A DNA stretch of 64,000 nt from Phlegmacium glaucopus (Eukaryota > Basidiomycota > Agaricomycetes > Agaricales > Cortinariaceae), in the NCBI GenBank assembly GCA_015039465.1, contig MU130157.1, forward strand, positions 1-64,000, in the 5' to 3' direction. Positions 8,861 through 25,866 of the stretch are shown in pieces (position 1 is the stretch's first letter; each line of letters begins with the position of its first letter). The position numbers and the translations under genes are program-made. The notes below the pieces were generated by a model. That model saw nothing but the letters and a program-made list of their open reading frames with translations, ran no database searches and was not told the DNA's origin.

Positions 8861-11800
8861 ATGTCCAAAAAGTCGACCTCGACCATCGCCTTGGATATTC
8901 CAGTTACGAGCACACTAAGTCCAGATCCTAAGCAGCTTCCTACCCCCTATTTTACCGGGAATCAACGGTTATGGTACGTCATCTCAGGCACTCTTCCGAG
9001 CTCAGTACCTAATTTCCTTGCTATAGGTGGCAGCGCGTGCCTTTCACTTCCTCAAAACCACCAAAACCACCTAAAGAATCGTTAGAAGACGCTTCGATTC
9101 TCCCAGAAGCCACAGCAGGCCTCTTCAGCTTAATTACTTTCAGCTGGATAACCCCCCTTCTCAGTCTTGGTTATGCCCGGCCACTTGAAGCGACCGATCT
9201 CTATAAACTCCAGCCCGACAGAAGCGCCGCTTATATAGCCGACAAGATAACGGAGTCTTTCGCACGACGGATGAAAATTGCCAACGAGTACAATGAAAAG
9301 TTGGCGAATGGTGAAATCAAGCCCGGTCTCAAAGCCCTCTGGTGGACGATTCAAGGAAACAGGCAAGCCAGGGAAAAGAAATGGAGAGATGAAACAGGAA
9401 GGAAGAAAGCAAGTATTGTCTGGGCTATGAATGACAGCGTCAAATGGTACTTTTGGTCATCGGCCATGCTCAAAATCATTGGTGATACGGCTCAGATAAC
9501 CAGCCCACTTGTGGTAAAGGTGAAGTTTTGTTGTTTCTCTCTTTACCTCCCTTTGATCGGATCATTGATTTACTTGTGTATAAAGGCTATCATTAATTTC
9601 GCCACTGAATCATACTCAAACCACCGGCTTGGCCTGCCTGTTCCAGGAATTGGCAAAGGGATTGGACTCACCTTTGCACTCTTCTTCCTTCAGGTTATTT
9701 CATCTCTCTGCCTAGGCCATTTCTTCTATCGCAGCATGGCCACCGGTATCCTTCTCAGAGGCGGTCTCATTACCGCCATATACTCACGCGCTACCAAATT
9801 AACTGCGCGGGCGCGTTCAACTCTTACTAACGGCAAATTGGTTAATCACATCTCCACTGATGTCTCACGTATTGATTTTTGTGCTGGCTTCTTTCATATA
9901 GTATGGCATCTGCATCTTGTTTCTTCCAATCTATTTTTGATATTCATAATCCGACAGTCATGGACCGCGCCTATCCAGATGGTTATCTGTCTTATTCTGC
10001 TCATCTTGGATATTGGCCCTTCTGCACTGGCCGGCTTTGTGTTTTTCATTATCGCTACTCCAATACAGACGTATGTCATGAAGCGCTTGTTCACGATTCG
10101 GCGCAAGAGTATGGTCTGGACGGATAAACGTGCAAAACTCCTACAAGAACTTCTAGGAGGGATGAAGGTTATCAAATTCTTTGCATGGGAGGTTCCATTC
10201 CTTCAGCGTATCTCTGGTTATAGGCGTCATGAGATGGCGTAAGCAGCATTAAAATCTGTCATGGGATAATTAATGAAAGCTTGGTGATTCGTTCAGATCT
10301 GTCCGTTCGCTGCTTCTCATCCGTGCGGCCAACTATGCAGTTGCCATGAGTATACCTGCCATCGCATCCGTGCTTGCGTATATCACCTACTCCGCAACTG
10401 GCCACCCACTCACACCAGCAGCAATTTTCAGTTCCTTGGCGCTTTTCAATTTGCTCCGTCTACCCCTGTTGTTATTGCGTAAGTCCATTGATCCGTTGAT
10501 CCGTCAACATAATCATTGACAATCAAATCTTATCTCAAACAGCGATATCTTTCAGTTCCATTGCAGATGCAGCCAATGCGACTGGGCGACTCTCTGAAGT
10601 ATTCGAAGCGGAATTACTAAATAAAACACACACCATAGATGAAGACCTTCCTGTCGCCATTGAAGTTAAAGGCGCGACATTCACTTGGGATACTCCACCG
10701 CCTTCTGATGAACGGAAGAGCAAAGCCAAAAAACCAGAGCATCAAAGCAGAATCTCCGCACAGTTCCACTCTTCCAAACATAACGCGAAAATTAAAGCAG
10801 CTGCTATTTCTGCCAACGAGGAGTCTCTGAACGAGAAAGCCAGACTACAAGCCGAAGAGGAAGAACGGGTATTTCAGATCAAAGACGTTACCATGGAGAT
10901 TCAGAGAGGGATGTTAGTGGCTATTGTCGGTCCTGTGGGTAGTGGAAAGACGAGTTTGTTACAGGGCTTGATCGGTGATATGAGAAAGACAAGTGGGAAC
11001 ATCACATTTGGTGGCTCAATCGGGTATTGTCCACAAAGTGCATGGATCCAAGTGGGTGCTGATCTCTTTACTTCTTGTCAATGATTCGCTGATTGAGAAT
11101 ATCTGTATAGAACGCCACTATAAGGGAAAATATTTGTTTTGGACGTCCTTTTGAACCAGAGAGATACTGGAAGGCGGTTCAAGATTCATGTCTGGAGCCT
11201 GATTTGCAGATGTTTACTAACGGGGACATGACTGAGGTCGGGGAGAGGGTACGGGTCTTTTTAGTCATCACTACTTTTGAGGATTTGCAATTGACGTCTT
11301 TTCATGCGACCGTCTTAGGGTATCTCGCTCTCCGGTGGTCAGAAACAGCGGTTAAGCATATGTCGTACCATCTATTGCGACACTGACATCCAAATCTTTG
11401 ACGTTTGTATTCATTCTAGCTTCTGCAGTACCACTGACATTCAATTTTCGCTCATTCCAGGACCCTCTCTCTGCCCTCGATGCCCATGTCGGCAAAGCAA
11501 TCTTCCAAAACGTTCTCCAACAAAGTCTCTCCGGAAAAACACGTGTTCTTGTCACTCATGCCCTCCACTTCCTCCCTCAAGTTGACTACATCTATGTCGT
11601 CGCCGATGGACGTCTTGCCGAACAAGGAACCTATTCCGACCTCATGTCACAAGGTGGCGAATTTGCCAAGTTGATCACCGAGTTTGGATCAAAAGAGGAG
11701 GAAGACCAGAAACAGGCAGAGGATGAGGAGGACGATATTGATGTGCGTTCTAAGACGGACTCTGAGGCAGAGAAGATGTTACAGAAGATGAAGAAGGCAG

Positions 11801-14780
11801 TTGCGGGCGATGCGTTGATGCAAACAGAGGAGAGAAATACGGGTGCGATCTCTTGGGAGGTATACAGGAAATATTTGAAAGATGGGAAGGGTCAGATTGT
11901 CTTGCCGCTCTTGTTGCTCTCGTTGGTCCTTCTCCAGGGAGCGACCGTCTTGTCTTCTTACTGGTATGTCAATTGTTTGACTACGGTGAAAGCTTCGACT
12001 AACGAGACGCATATTATCTAGGTTAATTTGGTGGCAAGAAGAGTTTGTATTTCGCTCGGTTCACGTTAGGAATTTACTTACATTGTCCTTATCTATTAGT
12101 GCATTCCACCAACCTCAAGGGTTTTATGTATGGCTCAATCTGCAAACACTCGTCCTTGTAATGCTTATTTCCTATTCGCAGATGGGTATTTATGCTGCTT
12201 TTGGTGGCTCACAAGCCATCTTCTCATTCTTCATGGGTGCAACATTTGCCTCACTTACCTACTTCTCCTCTCGAAAATTGCACAAGGTATGTTGATCTTT
12301 GTATTTCAATCTGTATGTATATTTATGGATCCATGATTGCTCTTAGGATGCAATCCACCGAGTCATGAAAGCCCCAATGTCATTCTTTGAGACTACTGTG
12401 CGTATATTCGACTTCATTTTAAATGGGGCATCCTTCATGCTTGTAAATTAGCCTCTCGGTCGTATTATGAACCGTTTCTCGAAAGGTATGCACAGACTAG
12501 TTAGTCGCACTTACCTGGGAAGTTGACCCGACAAACTTTCGCCTTCAGATATTGACACCGTCGACAACTTACTAGGAGGTCCGTCTTAACCATCTGTCAG
12601 CGACGGATAACTTGAATTAATGGATGTCAACAGACTCACTTCGCATGTTCACTGGGACATTCTCTTCAATCTCGGGATCGATCATCATTATCTCCATCGT
12701 TCTTCCATGGTTCCTGATCGGAGTGTTCGTCATTTTTGTGCCCTACATTTATGCGGGTATGTTCTATCGAGCTAGTGCTCGAGAGTTCAAGGTGTGTTTT
12801 ACCTAGCTCTATCTCTTACAGATGAGTTTATCTGACGTTTCTCTTATCTAGCGTCTTGGTAAACATTTATATTCATTGAACTTTGTAACCGATGACTGAG
12901 TTTCTTTGTTTTTAGATGCTATCTTGAGATCCTCGTTATACTCTCACTTTTCGGAAAGTCTTTCTGGGCTAGCGACCATTCGAGCTTATGGAGAAGTCGA
13001 ACGTTTCTGCACGGAAAATGAGAAGAGGGTTGATATCGAGAACAGAGCGTATTGGTTGACTATCGTTAATCAGGTATGGTCGACCTGCAACTTTGAACTT
13101 TTTTTTGCTGACTTCTCTTCCTAATGTTCAGCGTTGGCTCTCAATTCGACTTGACTTCCTTAGTTCTCTCTTGACCTTCATAGTGGCATTTCTAGCGGTC
13201 GGTACTCGCTTCACAATATCCCCTGGACAAACCGGATTGGTTTTGTCATACGTTCTTGGTATTCAGCAAGGGTAAGTCCTATTACCCTTTACACCCTTGT
13301 CCCTATGTTCAAATATCTCTTAGATTTGGATTCCTGGTTCGACAAACTGCCGAAATCGAGAACAACATGAACTCTGTAGAACGAATCGTACATTATTCCA
13401 CTGAGATCGAGCAGGAAGCCCCTCACGAGATTCCAGACAAGAAGCCAGCTGTTTCTTGGCCAGCACAAGGACGAATCGTGCTTAAGGATATTGTCTTGAA
13501 ATATCGACCAGAACTCCCGCCGGTACTTAGGGGTTTGTCAATGGATGTGAAGGCAGGTGAAAAGATTGGGATTGTTGGCAGGTAATTTTAATTGTCAATT
13601 AGTATATACATGGATGGGTGCTAACTTTTTAAAATAGGACGGGTGCTGGGAAGAGTTCGATCATGACAGGTAACATGCTTGGCTTTTGTGATATATGAGA
13701 TGCTTACATCCAATCTTCAGCCTTGTACCGCCTGGTCGAGCTCTCGTCAGGCTCAATCATTATCGACGGTGTCGATGTGTCCGAGATTGGCCTTGCAGAC
13801 CTCAGAAAAGCCCTTGCAATCATACCTCAAGATCCAGTATGTGGTTTTCTTTCCATCCATATATAATACATTCGTTGACATTTTGCCTCCCCGTCCCTTA
13901 GCTTCTATGTAAGTCAATTCTCAGTTTTACTAGAAATCAAATTTTAACCAAGGTGCTCGTAGTTTCTGGCACCCTCCGTTCAAATCTTGACCCATTCAAT
14001 CTTCACGACGATGCTACCCTATGGGACGCCTTGAAACGATCTTATCTTGTCGAATCTACGAAGCGAGATTCGATGATCACAAAGGGAGAAGAAGCGTTAA
14101 GTGGCGCTCACACGCCTGTGAGCCGGTTCGGTCTTGACACCGTAATCGAAGATGAAGGAGGTAATCTATCCGTCGGCCAGGTTTGACCCTTTTTTTCCAA
14201 CTGCTGAAAAAATTAAAGGCTAATAAACAAAATTTTATAGAGATCTCTCGTGTCTTTGGCTCGAGCTTTGGTCAAAAATGCTAAGATCATTATTTTGGAC
14301 GAAGCGACTGGTGAGTTCAAGAATGGATACGTATGTCATGCTTCTTCACTTAGCCCCATCTGTGCTAGCATCCGTGGATTATGAGACCGATCGGAAAATC
14401 CAGGACACAATTGCATACGAATTTGAAGATCGAACCATTCTCTGTATTGCACGTAAGCCAAACGACTCACCTGCTTTGACGGTCTAACCGTTCTGACTTG
14501 AAATCCCCCCTAGATCGTCTACGTACGATTATCTCTTATGATAGGATATGCGTTCTTGATGCCGGTCAAATTGCTGTGCGTTTTTCTTGTTTGAATGGTT
14601 CATAGGATTCTAAACCGTCATACTTACACGCTGCATTTATTGTTCCAGGAATTTGATACTCCTGCTAATCTCTTTGCTATCCCTGATGGGATTTTCCGAG
14701 GCATGTGTGAACGATCTTCGATCACGTTGACCGACATAAAACTAGCCGCAAAGGCAAAAGCTAATGAATACCTCATGTGA
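8861..14780 (+). CDS. ABC-C (MRP/Yor1-like) full transporter
   Basis: This is a membrane ATP-driven exporter with the layout TMD1-NBD1-TMD2-NBD2, close in type to fungal Yor1 multidrug exporters. About 26 introns were spliced by eye. NBD1 has Walker [10 protein letters not shown] (near 10935), CPQSAWIQ, a signature LSGGQKQR (near 11330) and Walker B IQIFD followed by [14 protein letters not shown]2 has GRTGAGKSS (split by an intron near 13600), the Q-loop [17 protein letters not shown], the signature LSVGQ split from [10 protein letters not shown], Walker [11 protein letters not shown] and the H-loop IAHRL. The first exon is 8861-8973, and the second starts at 9027. Two coding exons are only 7 nt long (12852-12858 and 13902-13908); both are needed to keep conserved residues. 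The reading frame is intact, so the gene is probably functional. The substrate cannot be told from sequence. Confidence 0.93.
12852..12858 (+). other. 7-nt microexon of the ABC transporter
   Basis: CGTCTTG lies between an intron at 12792-12851 and one at 12859-12915. Including it gives [14 protein letters not shown], the expected continuous helix of the second transmembrane domain. Skipping it shifts the frame. Confidence 0.85.
13902..13908 (+). other. second 7-nt microexon of the ABC transporter
   Basis: CTTCTAT lies between introns at 13837-13901 and 13909-13962. Splicing gives [17 protein letters not shown], the conserved sequence after the NBD2 Q-loop. Without it, the Leu-Leu-Phe is lost and the frame shifts. 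Confidence 0.88.
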
Positions 14781-15061
14781 TAAATTGGACGCCTATTCAG
14801 GGTTTATAGTTCTGCATTTTCTTTTATGATGATGACTGGAAAGAAAAAAGTTGTATAAATATAATGAAAACTAGATAAAGTAGCAATGGAGTATGGTTTG
14901 AACAAGGGGTAATAACACCTACTAGAAAAGAACTAGGTACAGTAACTACATGAACGTAACGAAACACACTCATCATAATTCATGATACAAGAATAATAGA
15001 ATGGAAGAAAGGGGAAAAAAAGAACATGTTGCAACGAATGAAGGAGACGAATAAATTAATA
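14781..15061. other. convergent 3' region
   Basis: Short AT-rich gap between the ABC transporter stop and the stop of the next minus-strand gene. It should hold both 3' UTRs and polyadenylation signals; no gene is seen. Confidence 0.5.
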
Positions 15062-16684
15062 TTAGTCCTGCCCTAATAGTAGGTTTCTGAGATATTCTGT
15101 AGCAGCAAGCTTGAGACTGGCATCCGCATGAGTATGGCTCAATAGCTCCTGAAAATACGAATAAATGAGATCCAGCAGGATGAAGGGATATCATAGGATA
15201 ACATACGATTGCTCTCTCGGATTTATGTCTTGCCATATTCACTTTATCGACAACCTCCTTTCTCTGGGTGTATTCGTTTACTTCACGTTGTTCACGTCGT
15301 CGCATGTACTCGAGTTTTTCCTGAGCTACCTGCGTTTGCAGACTAAGCAGATGAACCCCGCGTGCTATCATATCCTGTGTTATTGGGATGTTCATAGCGG
15401 GCATTTCAGGAACAGGAGGTGGAGGCATTTGCCCAGGAGGACGAAGGCCAGCACTTGTAGGCGGTGGAGGTATGGGTTGATTTGGGATGGTATTGGGTAT
15501 AGGATTGGGTATCGGATTGGGAATGTTGTTGGGCAAATTTTGTGGATTGATGTAGACATGCTGACGATCATGCGACATCCCGTTGAGGTGATTCATGGTG
15601 GATGGATCATTGAAATCAAGCATTGGCTCTTCATCATCTGCTTCATCTCCACCAACCTGACCGCCAGTCATGCTGTTACCAACACCGGTCGTTCTTCCTT
15701 GGATAGGCCGTGTTGTCGCTGGGTCTCCATGCCATCTTGAAAGATAAGAAAGTGTCAGTGGCTGAAAAAGGAAACGACAAGAGATAGCCACTACACACCG
15801 ACGATAAAAAAGATCGTACCAGCCGACACGATGCCAATGGTCTATTGTACGTGCAGTGATATTGCCAACATCACTTCCAGCTTTGCGGGCGATTTGAAGG
15901 CGACGTTCATACTCCCGCAAACGGTCTGCCTCACTCAGGCCTGACAGATTAGTATTGCCTCCGGCCTGGCCGTGTGCTGTTTCAAAAGCGTATATCTGCT
16001 TGAACAAGTTGAAATTGCGTTCGTAGCAGCCTTTCAAAGCTTGATATGTCTTTTTGCCTCCAAAAACTTCAGTAGCACACTGAAGGTATCTTGTGAGCTT
16101 AATAATCGAATAAAAATTGTGTGAGGACGTACTTCTCGTAGGCAAGAGTTTTTTGTAGCTCGCAGTGAATTCCAATGTTCTTCTTGGCCAGGACCCATTA
16201 ACCAGGTGAATAATTTAGATTTCTCATCGTCGGTCCAGTGCTTGGCACCCTGAACATTACCATCCATGTCATAGGAGTCGGCTTCATCACCAGCTCCTCC
16301 AGCTGTTTCTCGTCTTCGTTTGTGTGTCGGTGCATTCATAGAGCCATCTACTTGTTTTCGCTTCATGGCCGGGGATTGACCTGCGACGGCAAAGGTAAGG
16401 GGAGAATGAGTTGTGGAAGGACCTGCATGAGTGGTTCCTGTTTGAGTGAGAGTTGGAGGTGAAGTGGATGGATTTCGATATTCTGTGGTTCGATTGTATG
16501 CAGCGCCAGGATTAATATGATTGCCCAAAGCTTGGCCCAAACCGTTCTGGTGAAAAGTGGTCTAGCGACGCATGACAGTGAGTATATAAAACGGTTCAAA
16601 AGCGTGGATCAAGGGCCATACCGAGCCACCGCCGTCGAGGTTTTGGTCTCTGCGATCTTGCAGACCCATATGGGCGTACTGCAT
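15062..16684 (-). CDS. SANT/Myb-like domain protein
   Basis: The protein starts MQYAHMGLQDRRDQNLDG at 16684, followed by an intron and a Ser/Thr/Pro-rich segment with basic nuclear-signal-like runs (MKRKQVDG, THKRRRE). A compact helical domain follows: AKHWTDDEKSKLFTWLMGPG, HWNSLRATKNSCLRE, then after an intron CATEVFGGKKTYQALKGCYERNFNLFKQIYAFE. The spacing of tryptophans and the charged helices resemble Myb/SANT-like DNA-binding domains. The C-terminal half has an N-P-I repeat (NPIPNPIPNTIPN) and a final helix (ELLSHTHADASLKLAATEYL) joined by an intron near 15147-15204. Likely a nuclear regulator; the target is unknown. Confidence 0.65.
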
Positions 16685-16871
16685 GGCTGACTCGCTGTGG
16701 GAGCAGCATGGTCAGTATTTTCAGAAAATGAGCACGTTCTCAACGGTGAAGGCTCACTTTTGTACCTGCGAGTCCATACAAAAATTGAGCCACAAATCTG
16801 AATGGTCTGACTCGGATCGTTTGCATCTTTGTTTACAAAGTCATCAAATCCAAACAATTACTATATACAAA

Positions 16872-21117
<4,246 letters not shown>

Positions 21118-22051
21118 GCATGAAAAGCAATTTAGGAGCTTTCACTTTGTATGGAATTGAAAGCAGGGGGGAAATCGTTCTCAGCTCGTCGACGGAGACG
21201 GTGGACAAGGTTATTTGAGGTTGTTTGCCCCCTTGGCGCACTCTGACCAATAAATTGTTGCGCCTTCTCTGATCGCCAACTCTATCTGAGAACCCTCAAT
21301 TTTTCCACCTGTTTGGCAGTCACAGAGTGGAGACTCGAGACTGTATTGCAATGCAAACATCGTGACATTTCTCACTGCATAACGATCAGCTGGTTAGTTG
21401 GCTTTGACTCTGATTACTTGATTGATAACTATCGATGACTCAGGAGATGTGAATCGTCACAGAATGTGGTGAGTTTTTATTTCTAATCAGCCCTTCCTTT
21501 TGATTCGGATGAGTATATTGGCAGGCGGCAAATGCCTGGGCATGCGAGGAGATGATAGATCGATGCACATTTATGTATTATCCAAGTGGCTACCATCGGT
21601 AATAACAAAAAAGATCGGACATGGGTAAGTAGAACTGTGGCAGGTTTCATGCGGCACAGCTTGTTGTCCTTGCATCTGCCGTTTCCTTGCCGGTACCCTC
21701 GGATATTTTCCGCGAAGTATCCGTGCGTTTGGCTGGCGAACGTGTATAATTCAAATCATCCAGAAAAGCCGCCCCCCTACCCTTATTTAACTTTTTTTTT
21801 TCTCGATTTTCTGTATCTCTCAATGTAGTGTAGATAAAATGCTTTTTCAGGAGGGAAATTAGCCGAAAAACCTTGAAGGAGGCATTGCGGAATCATGTCA
21901 GGTCCAGTGGCTCCTGCTCGGTACCAAACAAAAAACAACAAAAGACAGGAATCCTTACTCCGTTGTAGTGACCTGTTCAGGATTCATCTGGCTTTGCAAG
22001 CAGCTCCCCCCTTAAACCTCTACCACCACGTCTTTCACAGTGACCCAGACA
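21118..22051. promoter_or_regulatory. divergent intergenic region, SAS3-like / LAMMER kinase
   Basis: This 934-bp stretch lies between two diverging genes and should hold both promoters. It includes a pyrimidine run (ACTTTTTTTTTTCTCG near 21790). No additional gene is supported; an open frame from 21895 overlaps the kinase start in another frame. Confidence 0.5.
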
Positions 22052-24023
22052 ATGGCAGCGGTCCATCCGCTGCCGTCACAAATTATTCCACAGTACCCTC
22101 ATCAGTCACTCAACGGCATGACATCTGGTGGTCCGAGCGGTATGCCAACCCCACCCTTGGCGACTAGAAAGCGCAAACGCGCCCATCAGTTTACTGTCAG
22201 CTATAGCGAAGTCAAAGAAGTTGATAGCGACGGTCGTATGAGAGAGGTCATCGTAATCGACGATACCCCTCCACCTACTATCTCACCATCAACAACACAC
22301 AATGGTGCATACTCAGCGTCATACCAACCTCCAATGTACTCTGCCCCTATCAGAACCAGAGCTAGAGCAGCAGCAGAAGCTCAAGCTCTGTCTGCGAGTA
22401 CCTCATCCATTATGACTGCCCCTGCGCCAAAGAAACGGAAAAGGGAGCACTTTGAAGAGGTCCGTGCGCCAGCCGCTAAGAAGACTTTACCAGGCAGCCA
22501 ACATACCCAAACCCTTGTTGCGGCAAATTCTTGGGATAGCCGGAGTGCTGCTGCCACTGATGTAGTATTATCTATCTCAGCTTGACTTCATTGTGTTGAC
22601 TCTACTTCTGCTCATAGACACCCGTCTCTTGTGATGACAAAGAGGGACATTATATTATCGTACCGGATGACATGATTCATCGCCGTTGTAATTTGATTTT
22701 TCCCTTTCCTCTCTTACGTCTCTGATCACAATATATCAAAGATCGAACAGTCCGGCTATTGGGTCAAGGAACCTTTGGCAAAGTCGTTGAGGCCATCGAC
22801 ACTGAGACTAATACCAGGGTTGCCATTAAGATTATTCGTGCTATTCCAAAGTATCGGGACGCAAGCAAGATTGAAGTACGGGTACTTCAGAAACTCAGAG
22901 AGCGCGATCCTACAAATCGAAAGTAAGTTTCTATTATCCTCGAAAAATGACATATAGTTCCTAATGCAAATTTCTCAGCAACTGCATCCATCTCCTGAGC
23001 TGGTTCGATCACAGAAACCATATTTGTCTCGTGTCTGAACTCTTGGGCATGTGTGTTTACGACTTTCTCAAGGAAAATGATTTCGCCCCTTTTCCTCGAT
23101 ACCACATCCAAAGGTTTGCTCGTCAACTGCTAGGCAGCGTGGCGTGTAAGTCCCACCCTTATATGTTATCATGACCTCATTGACAACATGTTTTATTTAG
23201 TCTTACACGACCTGCGGTTAATCCACACGGATCTGAAACCAGAAAATATTCTGCTCGTTCATAACGACTATCGGGTCGTGAACATACCGGTCCCTAACAA
23301 GGTAAGGTTTCAATCTGCCTCTAACATCCGTGACTAAAAATAAATCGCTCCAGCGCAATGCGCCTGCCAAACCCAAGCGAATCTTAGAATCAACGGATAT
23401 TCGATTGATTGACTTCGGTTCAGCCACTTTCGAACAGGAATATCATTCTTCTGTGGTATCAACGCGCCATTACCGCGCCCCTGAAATTATCCTGGGTAAG
23501 TTCCAGGACCTAGAGCTTAGAATTCTCATCAAGACGTGACTAGGTCTTGGCTGGTCATTTCCATGTGATGCCTACTCCTTGGGTTGCATTCTTGTCGAGT
23601 TTTTCACCGGGCTTGCACTTTATCAGACGCATGACAATCTGGAACATCTTGCCATGATGGAGATGGTCATGGGCAAAATGCCTGAACGATTTGCTCGTGC
23701 TGGTGCGAGATCGAAGCCAGAATTCTTCAAAGAGGGCAGCAAACTTGATTGGCCCAAAGCAAAATCAACACGACAGAGCAAAAAAGATGTTCGTGCAACA
23801 CGCCCACTAACTGTGAGTCATACCACAATTCATGTTTTCGCGGGCTAATTCTCTCTTCGACCTCTTGCCTCTTCAGGACGTGATCCCACTAACCGACAAT
23901 ATCAATCGACAATTCTTGGATTTAGTTCGAAAGCTTCTGGCTTTTGATCCTGCTCAACGGATAACAGTGCGAGACGCTTTACAACATCCGTACTTTTTAA
24001 CCAACATTCCGCCTGAATTGTAA
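22052..24023 (+). CDS. LKH1: LAMMER (CLK/Lkh1-type) protein kinase
   Basis: Dual-specificity kinase of the CMGC group; family members phosphorylate SR splicing factors. The start is the ATG at 22052 ([18 protein letters not shown]). A disordered N-terminus with basic signals ([17 protein letters not shown]) precedes the kinase domain. The glycine loop is [12 protein letters not shown], the lysine VAIKIIR, the catalytic loop [11 protein letters not shown], the magnesium loop [10 protein letters not shown] and the APE motif [11 protein letters not shown]. The name-giving EHLAMMER motif reads EHLAMMEM here (about 23640): Met replaces Arg. The domain ends [14 protein letters not shown] shortly before the stop at 24021-24023. 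Several 50-60 bp introns split it. The reading frame is complete. Confidence 0.93.
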
Positions 24024-25357
24024 ACCTCCACCTCGCATAAGTGTGTGTGTCACTTAGACTGGACGTATTTGCCTCTTATCTTCCCCATACATCTTTTCCA
24101 CGAAGTCAATTGTACCACCACCACCACACCCAATAATCTCCCACGCCCATCATGTCTTTTTAGTACAACAACATCAAGGAAGTTTCTGGTAATCTATGCT
24201 GTCCTACCGTTACCCTGTGTACTCGCTTTACTTGTCTTTGATGAGACGAGATGCCCTTCCTTGGTCGGTCGAAACCCTATTCTCATGCATTGAAAAAATC
24301 TCTACACATGTCATGAACGTACTTTATCCCTTCATTCTCATTTACTGGCATTGTCACTGTACTTAATCGCAACCTTTTTCCTTCTGCTCTTCAACCTCAC
24401 CTCTCCAGCATTATCTAAATCATTCGTTTTTCACATCCCACATTAGTTCCTCTCTCCTACCCTTCTATCCTTTCTTGCTTAGCTAGGTCACCGAATCTTC
24501 CTTCAAACTCTCAGTGACCCGCTTGGTTTGGGTTTCTCTGACCAGGAGGTGACGTCAAATATTTCATTTATTTTCTGTATTCCTACTAGATGGGTTGGTT
24601 TTTGAAATGTCAATAATCGCATTTTGAAATGTCACTTTCCGCAGTCTTTCTATGTCTAATGACGGTATCTAATCGGATCATCTCGACTTCCAAGAACCGG
24701 ACACCCTGAACAAAATTATGCGGCTGCATGACATGGCATCCTACCTTCTTTGAACATTGGACAACGTTGCCGTTGTATTTGATTTCAATCAATACGCGGT
24801 CACGGTATGAGATTATAACTTTACTACTGGCTATAGATAGTCTACTGATCCTTTATTTCAAAGATACGACGGTAACGCAGTTGAGAAAAAAGTTATATGT
24901 GATTTGGCGGTGTACCCTAAGTATAGGTTACCAACTCGTGAGTCACGGTTTTGCTTGTGGGCAATTGACAGAACTTAAGATCATGGAATCATATATATCC
25001 GCACCACCGCCGATGGCAGGCTGATTGACCAATAGATTGGCCATGGTGACACTGTGTAGCTTACTATTTTCAATTGAATGATGCAATAAAGAACTTCGCA
25101 ACGCGTGGATGAGCAGTCAATTGTGAAAAAAGTTGTCAAAATTCTGACCAATGTTCTAAATTTTAACCAAACTAGCTTTATATTATTAATATATATGTAA
25201 CAACAGCACAAGAGCAGAACGTTAACACCGTAGGCACCAAAGAACTTGCCGTTAAAGCCGACCGGCGATATCCGATCAATATAACGATAAGAGCCTGAGA
25301 ACATTCAAGGAGCACCCAAACTACCTTGAACTTCACAGTTACACCTGGCCTGAGACT
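24024..25357. other. intergenic, 1.3 kb
   Basis: It holds the kinase 3' UTR and the PCC1 promoter. The sequence is C/T-rich at 24100-24500 and AT-rich afterwards. Small open frames on both strands show no recognisable protein. No RNA gene was seen. Confidence 0.45.
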
Positions 25358-25742
25358 ATGAACTCTGATTGGCATACCATGTAAGGTCTTTTGTTCCCCA
25401 GCGTCAGCTGTTTTAAAATAATACGATAATAGCAGCGTGGAGATCCCATTTGCTTCTGCCAAACACGCGTCTATCGCGAAACAGGTCATTGAGGTTGACG
25501 CTGAGCTATCTCCACAAGCTGTAAAACGAGAACTATCAATTGAAGACAATAAACTCATCGCGTATGCACAACATCGTCCTCATGAAATATATTTTTTGAT
25601 TCGTTTGTGGCAAAATAGGACATTTCATACATTGACTGTCCGATTAGCTAGGCTAACCTTAAATGCTTTCCTTGAAAATGTGGACTTGGTAGTTCGTACA
25701 ATAGACCAATTTGGAGCCGAGGCTGAGAAACGGTCATCGTAG
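25358..25742 (+). CDS. PCC1: KEOPS/EKC complex subunit Pcc1
   Basis: Pcc1 is the dimerising subunit of the KEOPS complex, which makes t6A in tRNA and also affects telomeres and transcription. Three exons give about 91 residues: ATG 25358 (MNSDWHTI), an intron at 25381-25435, then VEIPFASAKHASIAKQVIEV and ELSPQAVKRELSIEDNKLIA, a second intron of about 57 bp ending ATAG near 25620, and TFHTLTVRLARLTLNAFLEN followed by VDLVVRTIDQFG. The order strand-helix-strand-helix and the final FLENVDLVVRTID fit the Pcc1 family and its small size. The stop is at 25740-25742. It converges on the EBP1 gene, whose stop is 125 bp away. Confidence 0.86.
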
Positions 25743-25866
25743 TATTGAAAATAATACACAAGATAATAAAAGAAATTGTAATCGAGTGTTCACAGGCATG
25801 CAAATATTGTGGGTGGTGACATTTGTACAATCAGTTCTTGGTTCTTGGTTCTCCAGGCTCCTAGAT

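Noticed and set aside
10893..11560. ABC transporter as a frameshifted pseudogene
   Set aside because: The apparent breaks around NBD1 are removed by introns of normal length, which restore LSGGQKQR and Walker B.
21895..22167. Possible upstream exon or separate gene before the LAMMER kinase
   Set aside because: It overlaps the kinase start in a different frame and does not resemble any protein; the kinase ATG at 22052 suffices.
25178..25558. A 126-codon minus-strand frame
   Set aside because: It is antisense to PCC1, whose spliced product fits a known family.
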